64,000 nucleotides of DNA from Thereva unica (GCA_949987705.1 OX465281.1:178946516-179010515), one strand, 5' to 3'; positions 41,818 through 54,225 are shown, numbered from the stretch's first letter. A program made the numbers and translations. Notes: generated by a model not told the origin, from the sequence alone.

Positions 41818-43442
41818 CTAGTTGGGATGCCCGTTACCGAAATTCGGTCACAAAAACAATAAATATATAAAATTCACGATTTGATTTAAATATTTTTATT
41901 TAAAAAAAAATTATTCGCAATGGCGAATTTTTAATTACTATGAAACATTTCCATTGTCGCTCCAGAGCATCTAAAATTTCCCAGGATTTTTTTAATCGCG
42001 TCCATGACGTCTTAAGACTAAACTCATCACGTATAGCAAGACGATAAGAAGCATATTGTAAAATTGTTACTTTTGTACGTGGTAAGTTAGCACGTGAAGT
42101 ACAATGTAAACTGTGTGCTATATTGACATGCCAACCCCTATCACCATGTGGAAATAATAATGGATAAGCCAAAGGCTCCAAAGAAGGGTCAAGAACAGAA
42201 AAAGAACGAATTTCATTTGTTGTTTTTGAAAAAACAATCATATTTCGTTCGAAAGGAGGCTCACCATCATCGTTTTTAAAAATAACAGCAACATCAGTTT
42301 GTACAGCATCATTGAAACGACGAATATCAACTTGATTATTAACTTTTATGATCATAGAAACTTCAGCTGCAATATTCTCAGGTCTTTGACAATATTCATG
42401 CATGGACCTGAATGAGTGAACAAAAGGATTAATCCGATCTAACTCCAAACCTATTTCACGCATAATATCAATATTACATTCAATATTCGCATTTCTATTC
42501 ATTCTATGATTAGCAGCAGTATCTACATCATAGAAATACAACTGTGCAATAACATGGAGGTCGGCCATAGCCAGGAATTAAGGCACCAGTTCGGTGATGG
42601 AAAATATTATGGATTTTAAAATGGTAAATGCCATTTGCAGTCTCATTTGACAAATTACACTCAGAGCTAGTCATTGCAAAGGCAGCATTATACGAACGAA
42701 TATTTGCAAAAAAATTTTTAGAACGATTTTTAATACCACTTTCATTCGAAGTTAATCCTTCAAAAAAATTATTGAAAAAGTATTTTTGAGAAAGTGGAGG
42801 TAGATTAACTTTGCCTTTATGACAACACAAAGAAAATGCCACAGTATTACGTAAAGTTACTTCAGTTAGAAAATGTTTGGCACGACAAAAATGACAACTC
42901 ATATTAAAAGAACCACACGAAAACGAATCAAAATTAACCGGAATAACATCCAAAGCACATTTAAAAGAATCAGTCAAAATTTCTAAAGGTGCAATGAATC
43001 AATTAATAAAGGCATTCGCCAAAAAACGAACGGCAGCCCCTTACACAATACAACTCAATAATACTATACACAAAAGAGTATAAAAAAATGCACGCACAAA
43101 GTGACCGAGTTTTTTTATGTCAGTTATGCCGCCAAAAATCCACACAAACGCTTGTTTTTCTCTGTTTCTCATTCGCTTCACTGAAACGGCATTTGTGTCA
43201 ATCGTAGGCTACTCAGCTCTATATTGACGCTCACAAAAAATTCAAATTTTCCAACGGCTTTTTAAAATTCGAAAAATTAAAATCGCTATAACTTTTTTAT
43301 TCGTGAATCGATTTCGTTGAAATTCCTTATTACAAAACTATGCCATAAAAAGAACATTTTCTGAAAATTTAAACGAAATCGGTCCACGAACAAAAAAGCC
43401 TTAGCGTGTACAAACTTTTTGTTTGCCTATTAATATATAAGA
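41818..43442 (-). mobile_element. Non-autonomous Helitron, copy 2 (1,625 bp)
   Basis: Same length, ends, strand and content as 12,696-14,320, flanked by A and T. Within the hAT-like element it is the youngest layer. The two copies agree in every stretch I compared, so both moved recently. Confidence 0.93.
41900..42977 (-). pseudogene. Helitron Rep N-terminal region, copy 2
   Basis: The two frames (42,977-42,528 and 42,568-41,900) translate identically to those of copy 1, including the frameshift after the GRPP motif. No helicase or HUH residues are present. Confidence 0.88.
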
Positions 43443-43821
43443 TTAAAAGCCCATTTTTTATTAATTTTATAGAAGCTCTATTACTCTCAGTTTCATTTAG
43501 ACTGAGACACTGTAATTGAGTCTGCAGCTGCGTCTGCATGGTCTCTTTCGATGTAAAGTAAATAAGCATTAATATCGCTGATGTCGGTAAGCCTATTATT
43601 TTGGTAGCTTCCCTACCTTGTGTTGATAATAGATTTTCAAATCCCAATATTTTTGTCAGTGTTTTGTTTGAGATTCGAGTGTGTTTCACTTTACCGCAAT
43701 CATTAAAAATATAGTATTTTTCCGTACTATATGTTTTTTCAACAGTATATAATACAAATGACCAAAATAAAGTAGGTACAATACTATATAATATAGTACG
43801 GGTGGCAACCCTAGTCCCAAT

Positions 43822-44922
43822 AGTAATTTTCTTTGCGAAAAATACCTATACGATTTTTTTCGCCAAATCTTCTATATCTATAAAAATCTCGTTTCCCAGT
43901 GTTTGTTACCGAACTGGGTTGACCAATTTGTATGACATTTTTTGTGTATATTTGGCAGGTCTGAGAATAGGTCGTAGCAGACTATTTTTTATACCTTTAA
44001 CCAAAAAAAAAACAGCTGAAAAATCCAAAAATAAATGGTAATTTTAGGAATTTTCATTTCATTTTAGTTTCAATAGCTTCATGGCCTACCTGTTGTTTGA
44101 CAGCTCCGTAAATGTAAAATTTTCATTAAATTGAATCATTACATTTAATGAAAATTTCAAATTTACGCAGCTGTCAAACAATAGTTAGGCCATGACGATA
44201 TTGAAAATAAACTGAAATACAATAAGCAATTTAGTATACTGAATATATGTTAGATCCATGGCGGCCGTCTCAAGAAGTCGGATTAACACTTTCTTCACAA
44301 CCACTTCGACATGGGTATCAAATGAAAGGGTATGATAAGTAGAATACCATAAACAATAAAGTACACTCAATATACCGTTGGATCCATGGCAGCAGTCTGA
44401 AGAGGGCAGATTATCACTTTCTTCACAACCACCTCGACATGGGTGTCAAATGAAAGGGTATAATAAGTATAATACAATAAACAATAAAGTACACTCAATA
44501 TACTATTAGATCCATGGCGGCGGCGGTCTCAAGAGGGCGGATTACCACTTTCTTCACAACCCCCTCGACATGGTTATCAAATGAAAGGTATAATAAGTAG
44601 AATACAATTAGCAATATTGTATACCCAATATACCGTTAGATCCTGGTGGCCGTCTCAAGAGGGTGGATTACCACATTCCCTCACAACCCCCCGAATTGGG
44701 TATCAAATGAAAGGGTATTATAAGTAGTAGAATACAATAAGCAATGTAGTATATTCAATATACCGTTAGATCCATGGCGGCCGTCTTAAGACCCATGTAC
44801 CCGTTCTTTAAGGCACTTCAGCTGTGTAAAATTCATATCTCGAAAAATACCAAGTCAATGGATGGTTTTAATTGGCTACTATTGGCTTATGGGTGCAGCG
44901 AGGCGTACCGGGTACCAGCTAG
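43822..44922 (+). mobile_element. Short Helentron derivative with hairpin and minisatellite
   Basis: The left part (from ~43,866) matches the reverse complement of 55,510-55,590; the part from 43,930 matches 49,600-50,330. It contains a hairpin (44,085-44,205, AATAGCTTCATGGCC...GGCCATGACG...) and about five tandem units of the ~125-bp minisatellite, in the opposite orientation to 15,160-18,440. The end is CCGGGTACCAGCTAG followed by T, a Helitron-like 3' end. It has no coding sequence. The left boundary is approximate. Confidence 0.7.
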
Positions 44923-45368
44923 TGATTTTATATATTTTTATGAGTTTAAATTCAAAATGGCGGCATTCCCACCCTTATGCTAAACTTACAGTGAAGGGAA
45001 ACGCGTTTAATTCTATATCTTAGAAACTATGCATTTTACCACAAAAATGTATATAATATTTTTTGTAGATAAATAAGTAATTTAACTTTTTTGTTAATTA
45101 TTTTTTTTGGTTAAGTCAATATGTACGGAGTTATAGTGCTTCAATCTTCATATATTACTTTCTCTGCGCTATATTTCGCTAATGGTTAACTACTAAGCTA
45201 ATTGTCTACGTGAAAGAATACTTCGTAAGAGTTATAGAGCACACGATTACCAATAATTTTTGTTATTATTATTATTTAGTGTCGACAAATGCAAAATCAA
45301 AAGTAGTTAAAACGTTTTAATTACACGTTTTCTTGCAAAACGATATTTGTGCACAATTGCATTGCCGA
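44923..45368. other. Unassigned A/T-rich DNA
   Basis: No recognisable gene or repeat. It ends where the left arm of the large inverted repeat begins. Confidence 0.35.
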
Positions 45369-46639
45369 AATTTTTGAAGTGAAAACTTCTTTAGTCGCGT
45401 TGGGCACTTTTTGATAGGGGAAAATGTTATGGGTTCGCGTCACCGACATGCTCATGACTGGCGCACGCGCTCAATCGATTATAACCAAAAACTTTTTGAT
45501 TTTGAATAAAAAAATAAATCTGACCGCCTTATTCAATTCGAAAATGAAAATATAAAACCAGTCATTTTGACTGATGTGTTAAATATCTGTTTTCCAAATT
45601 TGTTTGGATCCTTGATCCTGAAGATGTCTTCAGATGATAACAAAAGAAACTAGTGGGATGTTGTGCCTAGAGACTAGCCACTAATTACGCTTTTTCATGG
45701 TATTCTTTCTGTTGACTAACACTTCAGACTGGATGACAATATATTAAGTGGAGATTGATCCGCACTCACTTCCAACCCGCCGGATCTGGGAAACGAGGCC
45801 AATAATTCGAATGTGTCAAATTGAACAAAAAAAAAAAAGCTCATCACATGTGATGTACTTTGCACAACAGAATTAGGTGTATTATTTTACTTAAACATAC
45901 ATGTCTTATTGTTAAAAATTCGGCTTACCGTACCTTTTGTATTAATTTACACTTCAATGTAACATTTTTTTTATTTTTAAAGAAAAAATCACGCACGCAC
46001 TTCACTTTTCTTTAAATGTAGAACATCTACTGAAAAACATAGGCACCTGTTTATCCATAGCATGTATGCACGTGCACACACACAAGTACCCCCACCTCGC
46101 AATGAGACCAACACCAATAATTACCCGCCAAAAATTTGAAAGAATTGATATATTTTAATTGCACCCCATCTATGACAAAGAATAGTGAACACCATCTATG
46201 GCAATATTACATTACTCTTCGTTTTACCTATGATTATCAATTTCCATAAAATATACAAAATACATTTCATAAATAATAGAAAATCTGTTGTCATAATTCA
46301 GTTGTTTACGTCCTTCGAAACTTTATACACATCTTGCATTGGAATGCACCTTTTTACGTAAGCATGAATAAATATGTTTATTGCCACATTCCTACAAGTT
46401 AGTGTTTGGAGTAATGGGAAGGCGCTAGATCGGGGTGCGAAAGGGCCCGGGTTCGATTCTTGATGAATTTGAGTACTCTTTTTTAGCTACGATGATTTAT
46501 TGTAGTATAATAAACTAAGCCTGCGTTGATGGTAAAATCTCAAAGCGGCGACTAATTAAAACCTTTGGTACATATTCAATTGTGAGCTATAACTCAATCT
46601 ATAATAAGCTAAATAAGCCAAATCCGTTCTTAACTAAAA

Positions 46640-47630
46640 CTTTTATTTCACGTCATCATCATCATTGTGCTCCTTTAATCCCTCAAGGGACATAGGGCGG
46701 AAACAGTTGCCCTCCAGCGGACTCTGTTTTGCGCGACAGCTCTCAGCTCCGACCAGGATCTCCCAGTTGTTGCGGCTTCTGCTAATAGGGTTCTCCTCCA
46801 TGTTGTCCTAGGTCTTCCGACTCGACGGGATCCTTGCGGATTCCTGTCGAGGGCCTGTTTGGCTAGATTTTCATTTTCGCGTCGCAAGGGGTGGCCAACC
46901 CAATTCCATTTCCTTCGTCTGATTTGGTCGTCTATCCTTTCTTGGCCGGCACGGCGCCATAGTTCTTCGTTTGAAATTCTATCCTGCCAGCGGATTTTTA
47001 GGATACGACGCAAGCATCTGTTGACGAAGACTTGTAGGCGCCCTGTGATTAGTTGGGTGACTTTCCATGTTTCGCAACCGTACAAAAGTACTGCCTTCAC
47101 GTTGGAGTTGAACAGCCGCAATTTGGTGTTAGTTGAGATCTCCGTTGATCTCCATATGCGGAACAGGCATGCATATGCGCCTCGAGCTTTATTTATTCTG
47201 GAACTGACATCTTCTTCTGCACCGCCATTTTCGGTAATAATACTACCGAGGTAGCAGAATTTATCGACCAGTTCCACGTCACGGTTATTCAGCGCAGTCC
47301 GTTCAATGGTGTTTGCATTTATCCGCATTTCTTTAGTTTTAGTTGGATTTAGCCTTAAGCCTGCTGGACTACTTTCTGTTGCCAAATTGTTAATCATGTT
47401 TTTGAGGTCCTGGTGTCTGTGGGCCAGCAAACAGATATCATCTGCGTTGTCGAGATCCTTAAGGCGGTCTAACAAACCCCATTGTATGCCGCCTGTTCTA
47501 CTATCTAGAGCGCCGACAAGGATGTCATTTATTACTAAAAGAAATAGTAAAGGCGAGAGTAGGCATCCTTGTCGTACTCCTGAGCTCACCTCGAAGCTGT
47601 CGGATAATTTTCCATTATTTCACGTTGCAT
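46640..47630 (-). pseudogene. Endonuclease-RT LINE, 3' fragment (left arm)
   Basis: The frame 47,589-46,675 starts at the RT motif SSGVRQGCLLSPLLF and contains the active-site region reading LDNADDICLLA, with Asn replacing the Tyr seen in the other arm and in the copy near 63,270. The C-terminal domain has GCETWKVT, RRKWNWVGHPLRR and GRPRTTWRR. An 8-bp difference from the right arm near 46,705 shifts the final residues. The 5' part of the LINE is missing from ~47,630. The 3' end has a (GAT)n-like stretch. Confidence 0.88.
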
Positions 47631-48618
47631 TGATTTAATTATTGTCATAATGCTGTATCCTAGTTTGGCCATGGAGATTCATAAGTATCACACTGACCAA
47701 TGCTATATATAATTAATCTGGAAAGGCTTTTGTTAAAGGCTAATGTAGGTTATAAGGTGTGAGACTGCATAATCTAAAACTTAACAAAGTATATAACAAA
47801 CACTACAATATAATCATCTTAGCTTAAAAAAAGGAAATTAAATGTAAACAATAAAATTCTTTGATTCTTCACCCACGTCATGGTATATTTCTTTATTCAA
47901 TATAAACAATAGTTTTTGAGCAGCAAATAAAAACTATACATATGCCATAATTTCGTTATCATCGGTTTTTGTTCTGGAAACAAATTTAGAGACGTATTCA
48001 TGTCCAAAACTTGTTTCACATGAAACAAAATCCCCGAAGGCAATTAAAAAAAAATTATTATGACGAAAAAAAAGCACCGCGAGCCGAAGGATCGAACTCG
48101 CAGCCCCACAGACGAGAGACTTTCCCTAGCCCTTTATAGTCCATGGAAATGGTACTTTAACATTACAAAAATGCAGGACAAGGTTTTATTTTTGGGATGT
48201 GTAGGGGGAGTTTTCGGGATTCTAACCCCCCCCCCCCATTGGCCTCCATCTTGGAAAACGTATGCAAATGGTTTTTCCACTATATCTCCGAAACGGCACA
48301 TCTTACCGGAAATTTGCAGGGACACTTTTTGTTTAGAATTAAATAATCTACAATTTATTACTTAGAAATTTTGTGGTAAAATGAATAATTAAGAAGTTAT
48401 AAGCCTTAGAACACAAAAAATAGTCACAATATTTTCTTTAAAGGCTCTTTGTTGTTGTTTAAATATACTTCTGGTTGAAATTTCCAGACCATTTTCTCAG
48501 TTTTTGGTCTTTTGACCAAGATCTACATTTTGAGATATGGCCCAAGTCTGTAGCGGCAGTATTTTCAGAGATGAAAGTAGGCTTCAGACGGACAGACGGA
48601 CAGAGCCTCTGTATAAGC

Positions 48619-49299
48619 TTTTTTTTTGAAAAAGCTAAAAATGATGCTATTGTAAAAAAGTCAAATGTTCTGCTTTTGTCAGAAACTCGTATGAAAAACG
48701 AAGAACCACTTGATGTTCCGAATTTCAACTTTGTGGTAAGTTATAAAAGACCCGAAGTTCCAGCAGCAAGAGTAGCTATTTATCACAACACTCAAGATAC
48801 GTCACACTTCATTACTTCATATATGGACATACATACTAAATTCACTAGAAGCATTGGTGTTAATGCTTCTGATATAGGCGAAATATGCGTTGCTCGTTGC
48901 AGTTCCGAGAATGGGCAATACATATTAATGGTTGCCGTTTATATTTCGCCTGGAAAATCTATGAGACAGATACAACAATTTTTATTCGAAAATTTGATGA
49001 TTTATACAAAAGAAGGTTCTGAAATTCTCGAAAAAAGATTCGGCGAAAAATATGATAATGTACCGATGATTTTAAGTGGAGACTTCAATATTAACTTTGC
49101 AGATGATAAAAATCGACCATTAATTGAATTTTTAAAGGCAACACTTAATTTAAATATGTCCAATGATCGGAAACTTAGTACTACCAAATATAAAACGACG
49201 ATCGATGCGGTTTTTACGCGATACTTAGATAAATTTGAATCAAACATTTTCATTTCTTACTTTAGTTACCATAACCCGATTGTATCTTTTTTACAATAA
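48619..49299 (+). pseudogene. Helentron endonuclease domain (left arm)
   Basis: The frame contains NVLLLSETRMKNEEP with the catalytic Glu, ICVARCSSENGQYILMVAVY, SGDFNINFADD and a final YFSYHNPIVS in place of the usual SDH box. This is the EEP/AP-endonuclease-like domain that Helentrons carry after their helicase. The open frame extends upstream to 48,475, but that part is non-coding in character, so homology starts at ~48,619. It stops at 49,297-49,299 exactly where Rep homology begins in another frame. It is a fragment, not a complete protein. Confidence 0.85.
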
Positions 49300-49590
49300 G
49301 TGCTAATGAAATAGGGTGGTCAAAATTGCTACAATTATTACATAATTTAAAAAATAATTCTGAGATATCGGTTGAAGATGCAGCAGCATTAAATTTTATA
49401 GAAAAAAGTGCACTTATTAATGAAGACGCAGTTACTTGTGCTACATATTTTAATAAGTTGGTTAATGTCCTAATGAAAATACTGCAATCAAAAAGATTTA
49501 GTCCTTTCAAGAAATATAGAATTTTGTATTACTTCAAAAGAATCGAATTTCAACATCTAAGTTTTCACTTCTATCGGCAGTCCCTATAAC
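49285..49590 (+). pseudogene. Helentron Rep-domain fragment (left arm)
   Basis: The frame reads FFTISANEIGWSKLLQLLH, then NEDAVTCATYFNKLVNVLM and YRILYYFKRIEFQH, matching the Helitron_like_N (Rep) domain just before its HUH motif. It ends before the catalytic histidines. The endonuclease frame runs into it head to tail, although in intact Helentrons the endonuclease lies downstream of Rep and helicase. The structure is duplicated identically in the other arm. Confidence 0.8.
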
Positions 49591-49595
49591 TGCCA

Positions 49596-50330
49596 ATTTT
49601 TTTGTGTATATTTGGTAGGTCTGAGAATAGGTCGTAGGCTATTTTTTATACCTTTAACCAAAAACAAACAGCTGAAAAATCCAAAAAGTGGTAATTTTAG
49701 GAATTTTCACTTCGTTTTAGTTTCAATAGCTTAATGGCCTACCTATTGTTTGACAGCTTCGTAAATGTAAAATTGTCAATAAATTGAATCATTACATTTA
49801 ATGATAATTTCAAATTTACGCAGTTGTCAAACCATAGGTAGGCCATGACGCTATTGAAACTAAACTGAAATGCAATAAGCAATATATTATACTCAATATA
49901 CGTTAGATCCATGGCGGCCATTTCAAGAGGGCGGATTACCACTTTCTTCACAACCACCTTGACATGGGTATCAAATGAAAGGGTATGATAAGTAAAACAC
50001 AATAAGCAATGTAGTATACTAAATATACCGTTAGATCCATGGCAGCTGTCTCAAGAGGAGAGTTTACCACTTTCTTCACAACCTCCTCGACATGGGTATC
50101 AAATATAAGGGTAAGATAAATAGAAAACAATAAGCAATGTAGTACACTATATATACCGTTAGATCAATGGCAGCTGTCTTAAAAGGACGGATTGCCACTT
50201 TCTTCACAACCACCTCGACATGGGTATCAAATAGAAGGGTAAGATAAGTTGAATCCAAAAAACAATAAAGTACACTCAATCCATGGCGGCCATCTCAACA
50301 GGGATCTCTGAAGTGCCGATCAAAGCATAT
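49596..50330 (+). mobile_element. Helentron 3' portion in the palindrome spacer
   Basis: Starting in the T-run shared with the arm end, it matches 43,930-44,600: GTATATTTGG-AGGTCTGAGAATAGG, the same hairpin around 49,725-49,855, then about four units of the minisatellite. The CTAG terminus is not reached. Confidence 0.75.
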
Positions 50331-51268
50331 TAACAAAAATAGGCTCTGGAATAATGTCATAATAATTCAGTCGAGCCTTTTTTTGTTAAGAGTTAAAAGC
50401 AGCCTAAATTCATTAATTTTTCTGTTATCTAATAAACTCGTTGGAATGAAACTCGTTCTAAATGAAGTTAATTTTTCCGGATTCAGAAGAGCGATAGCTT
50501 CTCCACAAGACATTGCTTGCCAAAATCCGATCACTCTTAAACACCATGCAAAAATTATCCTTTACTAGCTTCTCTCAATATTACTTTGTCACCAGGTTCT
50601 GATACTATATTATATTATTTAATATTACAAAGTTGTTGCTATTGGCTATAGAAGTTGTGTTAGTTTAAAGAACCAGGTGTATGAATTCGATGTGGTTTTT
50701 CTTATAATTTGTTGTAATATTGTTCATTTGTTATTAAAATATTCATTCAAAATATTCAACATTTATCATACTGGGAAGTGGGAATGAGAGATTTTTCTTC
50801 AACTTGGTGGATTTTTTTTCTGAAATTTTTACTGTTGCCACTCTTCCTTCACTTTTGAGCAGAAGCATTGAATTGAGCAGAAATTAAATAAAGAACGTAA
50901 GTTCCTGTGTGAGGGGAAATCAAATTTCCCCGCGTGTAACTTCGTTAGTATTTGTGTAACTTCCTGCAAATTAATTATTTTTTTCTATTTTTTAAATTTT
51001 TTTAAATCTAAATATCTGAACGAGCACCCCGTTCAATTGTTCCCGGTGCAAGTGCACCATTCACACCTATCAATGCGCCGCCCCTGTGTATTTTTATATG
51101 TGAAGCGTCCGGCGCTGAATAGCGGCTAAGTATAAATCCAACATACAAAAAAATGATTAAAGTAAAACTCTCCCAACTTTTATCACAAACAAAGTTGGTA
51201 TAAATTTCTATCGCAAATAAATAGTTGAAATATTTGTAAAGAACCAACTTTACAGATAAAACGTTAAG
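50331..51268. other. Unique spacer DNA between inverted arms
   Basis: Contains a 61-codon frame (50,383-50,568) and a G/C-richer patch near 51,020-51,130, neither with a recognised domain. No homology to the rest of the window is seen. Confidence 0.35.
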
Positions 51269-51284
51269 ACAAAAAAATTGGCAG

Positions 51285-51595
51285 TTATAGGGACTGCCGA
51301 TAGAAGTGAAAACTTAGATGTTGAAATTCGATTCTTTTGAAGTAATACAAAATTCTATATTTCTTGAAAGGACTAAATCTTTTTGATTGCAGTATTTTCA
51401 TTAGGACATTAACCAACTTATTAAAATATGTAGCACAAGTAACTGCGTCTTCATTAATAAGTGCACTTTTTTCTATAAAATTTAATGCTGCTGCATCTTC
51501 AACCGATATCTCAGAATTATTTTTTAAATTATGTAATAATTGTAGCAATTTTGGCCATCCTATTTCATTAGCACTTATTGTAAAAAAGATACAAT
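51285..51595 (-). pseudogene. Helentron Rep-domain fragment (right arm)
   Basis: Same as 49,285-49,590 on the opposite strand, with the same truncation before the HUH motif. Confidence 0.8.
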
Positions 51596-52262
51596 CGGGT
51601 TATGGTAACTAAAGTAAGAAATGAAAATGTTTGATTCAAATTTATCTAAGTATCGCGTAAAAACCGCATCGATCGTCGTTTTATATTTGGTAGTACTAAG
51701 TTTCCGATCATTGGATATATTTAAATTAAGTGTTGCCTTTAAAAATTCAATTAATGGTCGATTTTTATCATCTGCAAAGTTAATATTGAAGTCTCCACTT
51801 AAAATCATCGGTACATTATCATATTTTTCGCCGAATCTTTTTTCGAGAATTTCAGAACCTTCTTTTGTATAAATCATCAAATTTTCGAATAAAAATTGTT
51901 GTATCTGTCTCATAGATTTTCCAGGCGAAATATAAACGGCAACCATTAATATGTATTGCCCATTCTCGGAACTGCAACGAGCAACGCATATTTCGCCTAT
52001 GTCAGAAACATTAACACCAATGCTTCTAGTGAATTTAGTATGTATGTCCATATATGAAGTAATGAAGTGTGACGTATCTTGAGTATTGTGATAAATAGCT
52101 ACTCTTGCTGCTGGAACTTCGGGTCTTTTATAACTCACCACAAAGTTGAAATTCGGAACATCAAGTGGTTCTTCGTTTTTCATACGAGTTTCTGACAAAA
52201 GCAGAACATTTGACTTTTTTACGATAGCATCATTTTTAGCTTTTTCAAAAAAAAAAAGCTTA
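51575..52262 (-). pseudogene. Helentron endonuclease domain (right arm)
   Basis: The frame corresponds to the left-arm endonuclease with a few substitutions (for example GVNVSDIGE against GVNASDIGE, LNLNISNDR against LNLNMSNDR). The upstream non-coding part is frameshifted relative to the left copy by an A-run length change near 52,245. This supports homology starting at the FEKAKNDAIV stretch. Confidence 0.85.
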
Positions 52263-53255
52263 TACAGAGGCTCTGTCCGTCTGTCCGTCTGAAGCCTACT
52301 TTCATCTCTGAAAGTACTGGCGCTACAGACTTGGGCCATTTCTCAAAATGTAGATCTTGGTCAAAAGACCAAAAACTGAGAAAATGGTCTGGAAATTTCA
52401 ACCAGAAGTATATTTAAACAACAAAAAAGAGCCTTTAAAGAAAATATTGTGACTATTTTTTGTGTTCTAAGGCTTATAACTTCTTAATTATTCATTTTAC
52501 CACAAAATTTCTAAGTAATAAATTGTAGATTATTTAATTCTAAACAAAAAGTGTCCCTGCAAATTTCCGGTAAGATGTGCCGTTTCGGAGATATAGTGCA
52601 AAAACCATTTGCATACGTTTTCCAAGATGGAGGCCAATGGGGGGGGGGGGGTTAGAATCCCGAAAACTCCCCCTACACATCCCAAAAATAAAACCTTGTC
52701 CTGCATTTTTGCAATGTTAAAGTACCATTTCCATGGACTATAAAGGGCTAGGGAAAGTCTCTCGTCTGTGGGGCTGCGAGTTCGATCCTTCGGCTCGCGG
52801 TGCTTTTTTTTCGTCATAATAATTTTTTTTAATTTCCTTCGGGGATTTTGTTTCATGTGAAACAAGTTTTGGACATGAATACGTCTCTAAATTTGTTTCC
52901 AGAACAAAAACCGATGATAACGAAATTATGGCATATGTATAGTTTTTATTTGCTGCTCAAAAACTATTGTTTATATTGAATAAAGAAATATACCATGACG
53001 TGGGTGAAGAATCAAAGAATTTTATTGTTTACATTTAATTTCCTTTTTTTAAGCTAAGATGATTATATTGTAGTGTTTGTTATATACTTTGTTAAGTTTT
53101 AGATTATGCAGTCTCACACCTTATTACCTACATTAGCCTTTAACAAAAGCCTTTCCAGATTAATTATATATAGCGTTGGTCAGTGTGATACTTATGAATC
53201 TCCATGGCCAAACTAGGATACAGCATTATGACAATAATTAAATCAATGCAACGTG

Positions 53256-54225
53256 AAATAATGGAAAATTATCCGACAGCTTCGAGGTGAGCTCAGGAGT
53301 ACGACAAGGATGCCTACTCTCGCCTTTACTATTTCTTTTAGTAATAAATGACATCCTTGTCGGCGCTCTAGATAGTAGAACAGGCGGCATACAATGGGGT
53401 TTGTTAGACCGCCTTAAGGATCTCGACTACGCAGATGATATCTGTTTGCTGGCCCACAGACACCAGGACCTCAAAAACATGATTAACAATTTGGCAACAG
53501 AAAGTAGTCCAGCAGGCTTAAGGCTAAATCCAACTAAAACTAAAGAAATGCGGATAAATGCAAACACCATTGAACGGACTGCGCTGAATAACCGTGACGT
53601 GGAACTGGTCGATAAATTCTGCTACCTCGGTAGTATTATTACCGAAAATGGCGGTGCAGAAGAAGATGTCAGTTCCAGAATAAATAAAGCTCGAGGCGCA
53701 TATGCATGCCTGTTCCGCATATGGAGATCAACGGAGATCTCAACTAACACCAAATTGCGGCTGTTCAACTCCAACGTGAAGGCAGTACTTTTGTACGGTT
53801 GCGAAACATGGAAAGTCACCCAACTAATCACAGGGCGCCTACAAGTCTTCGTCAACAGATGCTTGCGTCGTATCCTAAAAATCCGCTGGCAGGATAGAAT
53901 TTCAAACGAAGAACTATGGCGCCGTGCCGGCCAAGAAAGGATAGACGACCAAATCAGACGAAGGAAATGGAATTGGGTTGGCCACCCCTTGCGACGCGAA
54001 AATGAAAATCTAGCCAAACAGGCCCTCGACAGGAATCCGCAAGGATCCCGTCGAGTCGGAAGACCTAGGACAACATGGAGGAGAACCCTATTAGCAGAAG
54101 CCGCAACAACTGGGAGATCCTGGTCGGAGCTGAGAGCTGTCGCGCAAAACAGAGTCCGCTGGAGGGCCCGCCCTATGTCCCTTGAGGGATTAAAGGAGCA
54201 CAATGATGATGATGACGTGAAATAA
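53256..54225 (+). pseudogene. Endonuclease-RT LINE, 3' fragment (right arm)
   Basis: The frame 53,287-54,225 matches the left-arm copy but keeps YADD in the active site (LDYADDICLLA, near 53,425). It has an undisturbed C-terminus ending EHNDDDDVK, encoded by a GAT-rich 3' end. It is 5'-truncated at ~53,260, where homology to the longer copy at 63,105 begins. Confidence 0.9.

Larger units (their letters stand above)
41125..43813. mobile_element. hAT-like non-autonomous element with 8-bp duplication
   Basis: GTCCCAAT occurs at 41,117-41,124 and 43,814-43,821. Between them the ends are TAGGGTTGCTACC and its near complement GGTGGCAACCCTA, with A/T-rich subterminal repeats containing ATATAGTA. 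Eight-base duplications are characteristic of hAT elements. Without the inserted 1,625-bp Helitron the element is 1,064 bp and contains a tRNA-like sequence but no recognisable transposase. Confidence 0.85.
45369..49605 (+). repeat. Left arm of a ~4.24-kb inverted repeat
   Basis: The whole segment is the reverse complement of 51,269-55,509 with rare substitutions and small indels. Its contents in order are unassigned DNA, a partial GGCCTCG MITE end (~45,765-45,803), a tRNA-like B-box region (~46,400-46,470), a LINE 3' fragment (minus), a second tRNA-like region (~48,060-48,135, minus), the endonuclease frame and the Rep fragment. The inner end passes directly into Helentron 3' sequence. Confidence 0.95.

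Noticed and set aside
43369..43689. 106-codon minus-strand frame as a hAT transposase piece
   Set aside because: It starts inside the Helitron copy and crosses its boundary; no hAT dimerisation or catalytic motif is recognisable.
46400..46470. tRNA gene (also ~54,405-54,475, and 48,060-48,135 with its mirror ~52,733-52,805)
   Set aside because: Only the B-box/T-arm region is convincing; probably SINE-derived remnants carried in the palindrome arms.
53622..54203. 193-codon minus-strand frame opposite the LINE fragment
   Set aside because: Shadow of the plus-strand RT C-terminal domain; the same shadow appears in the left arm.
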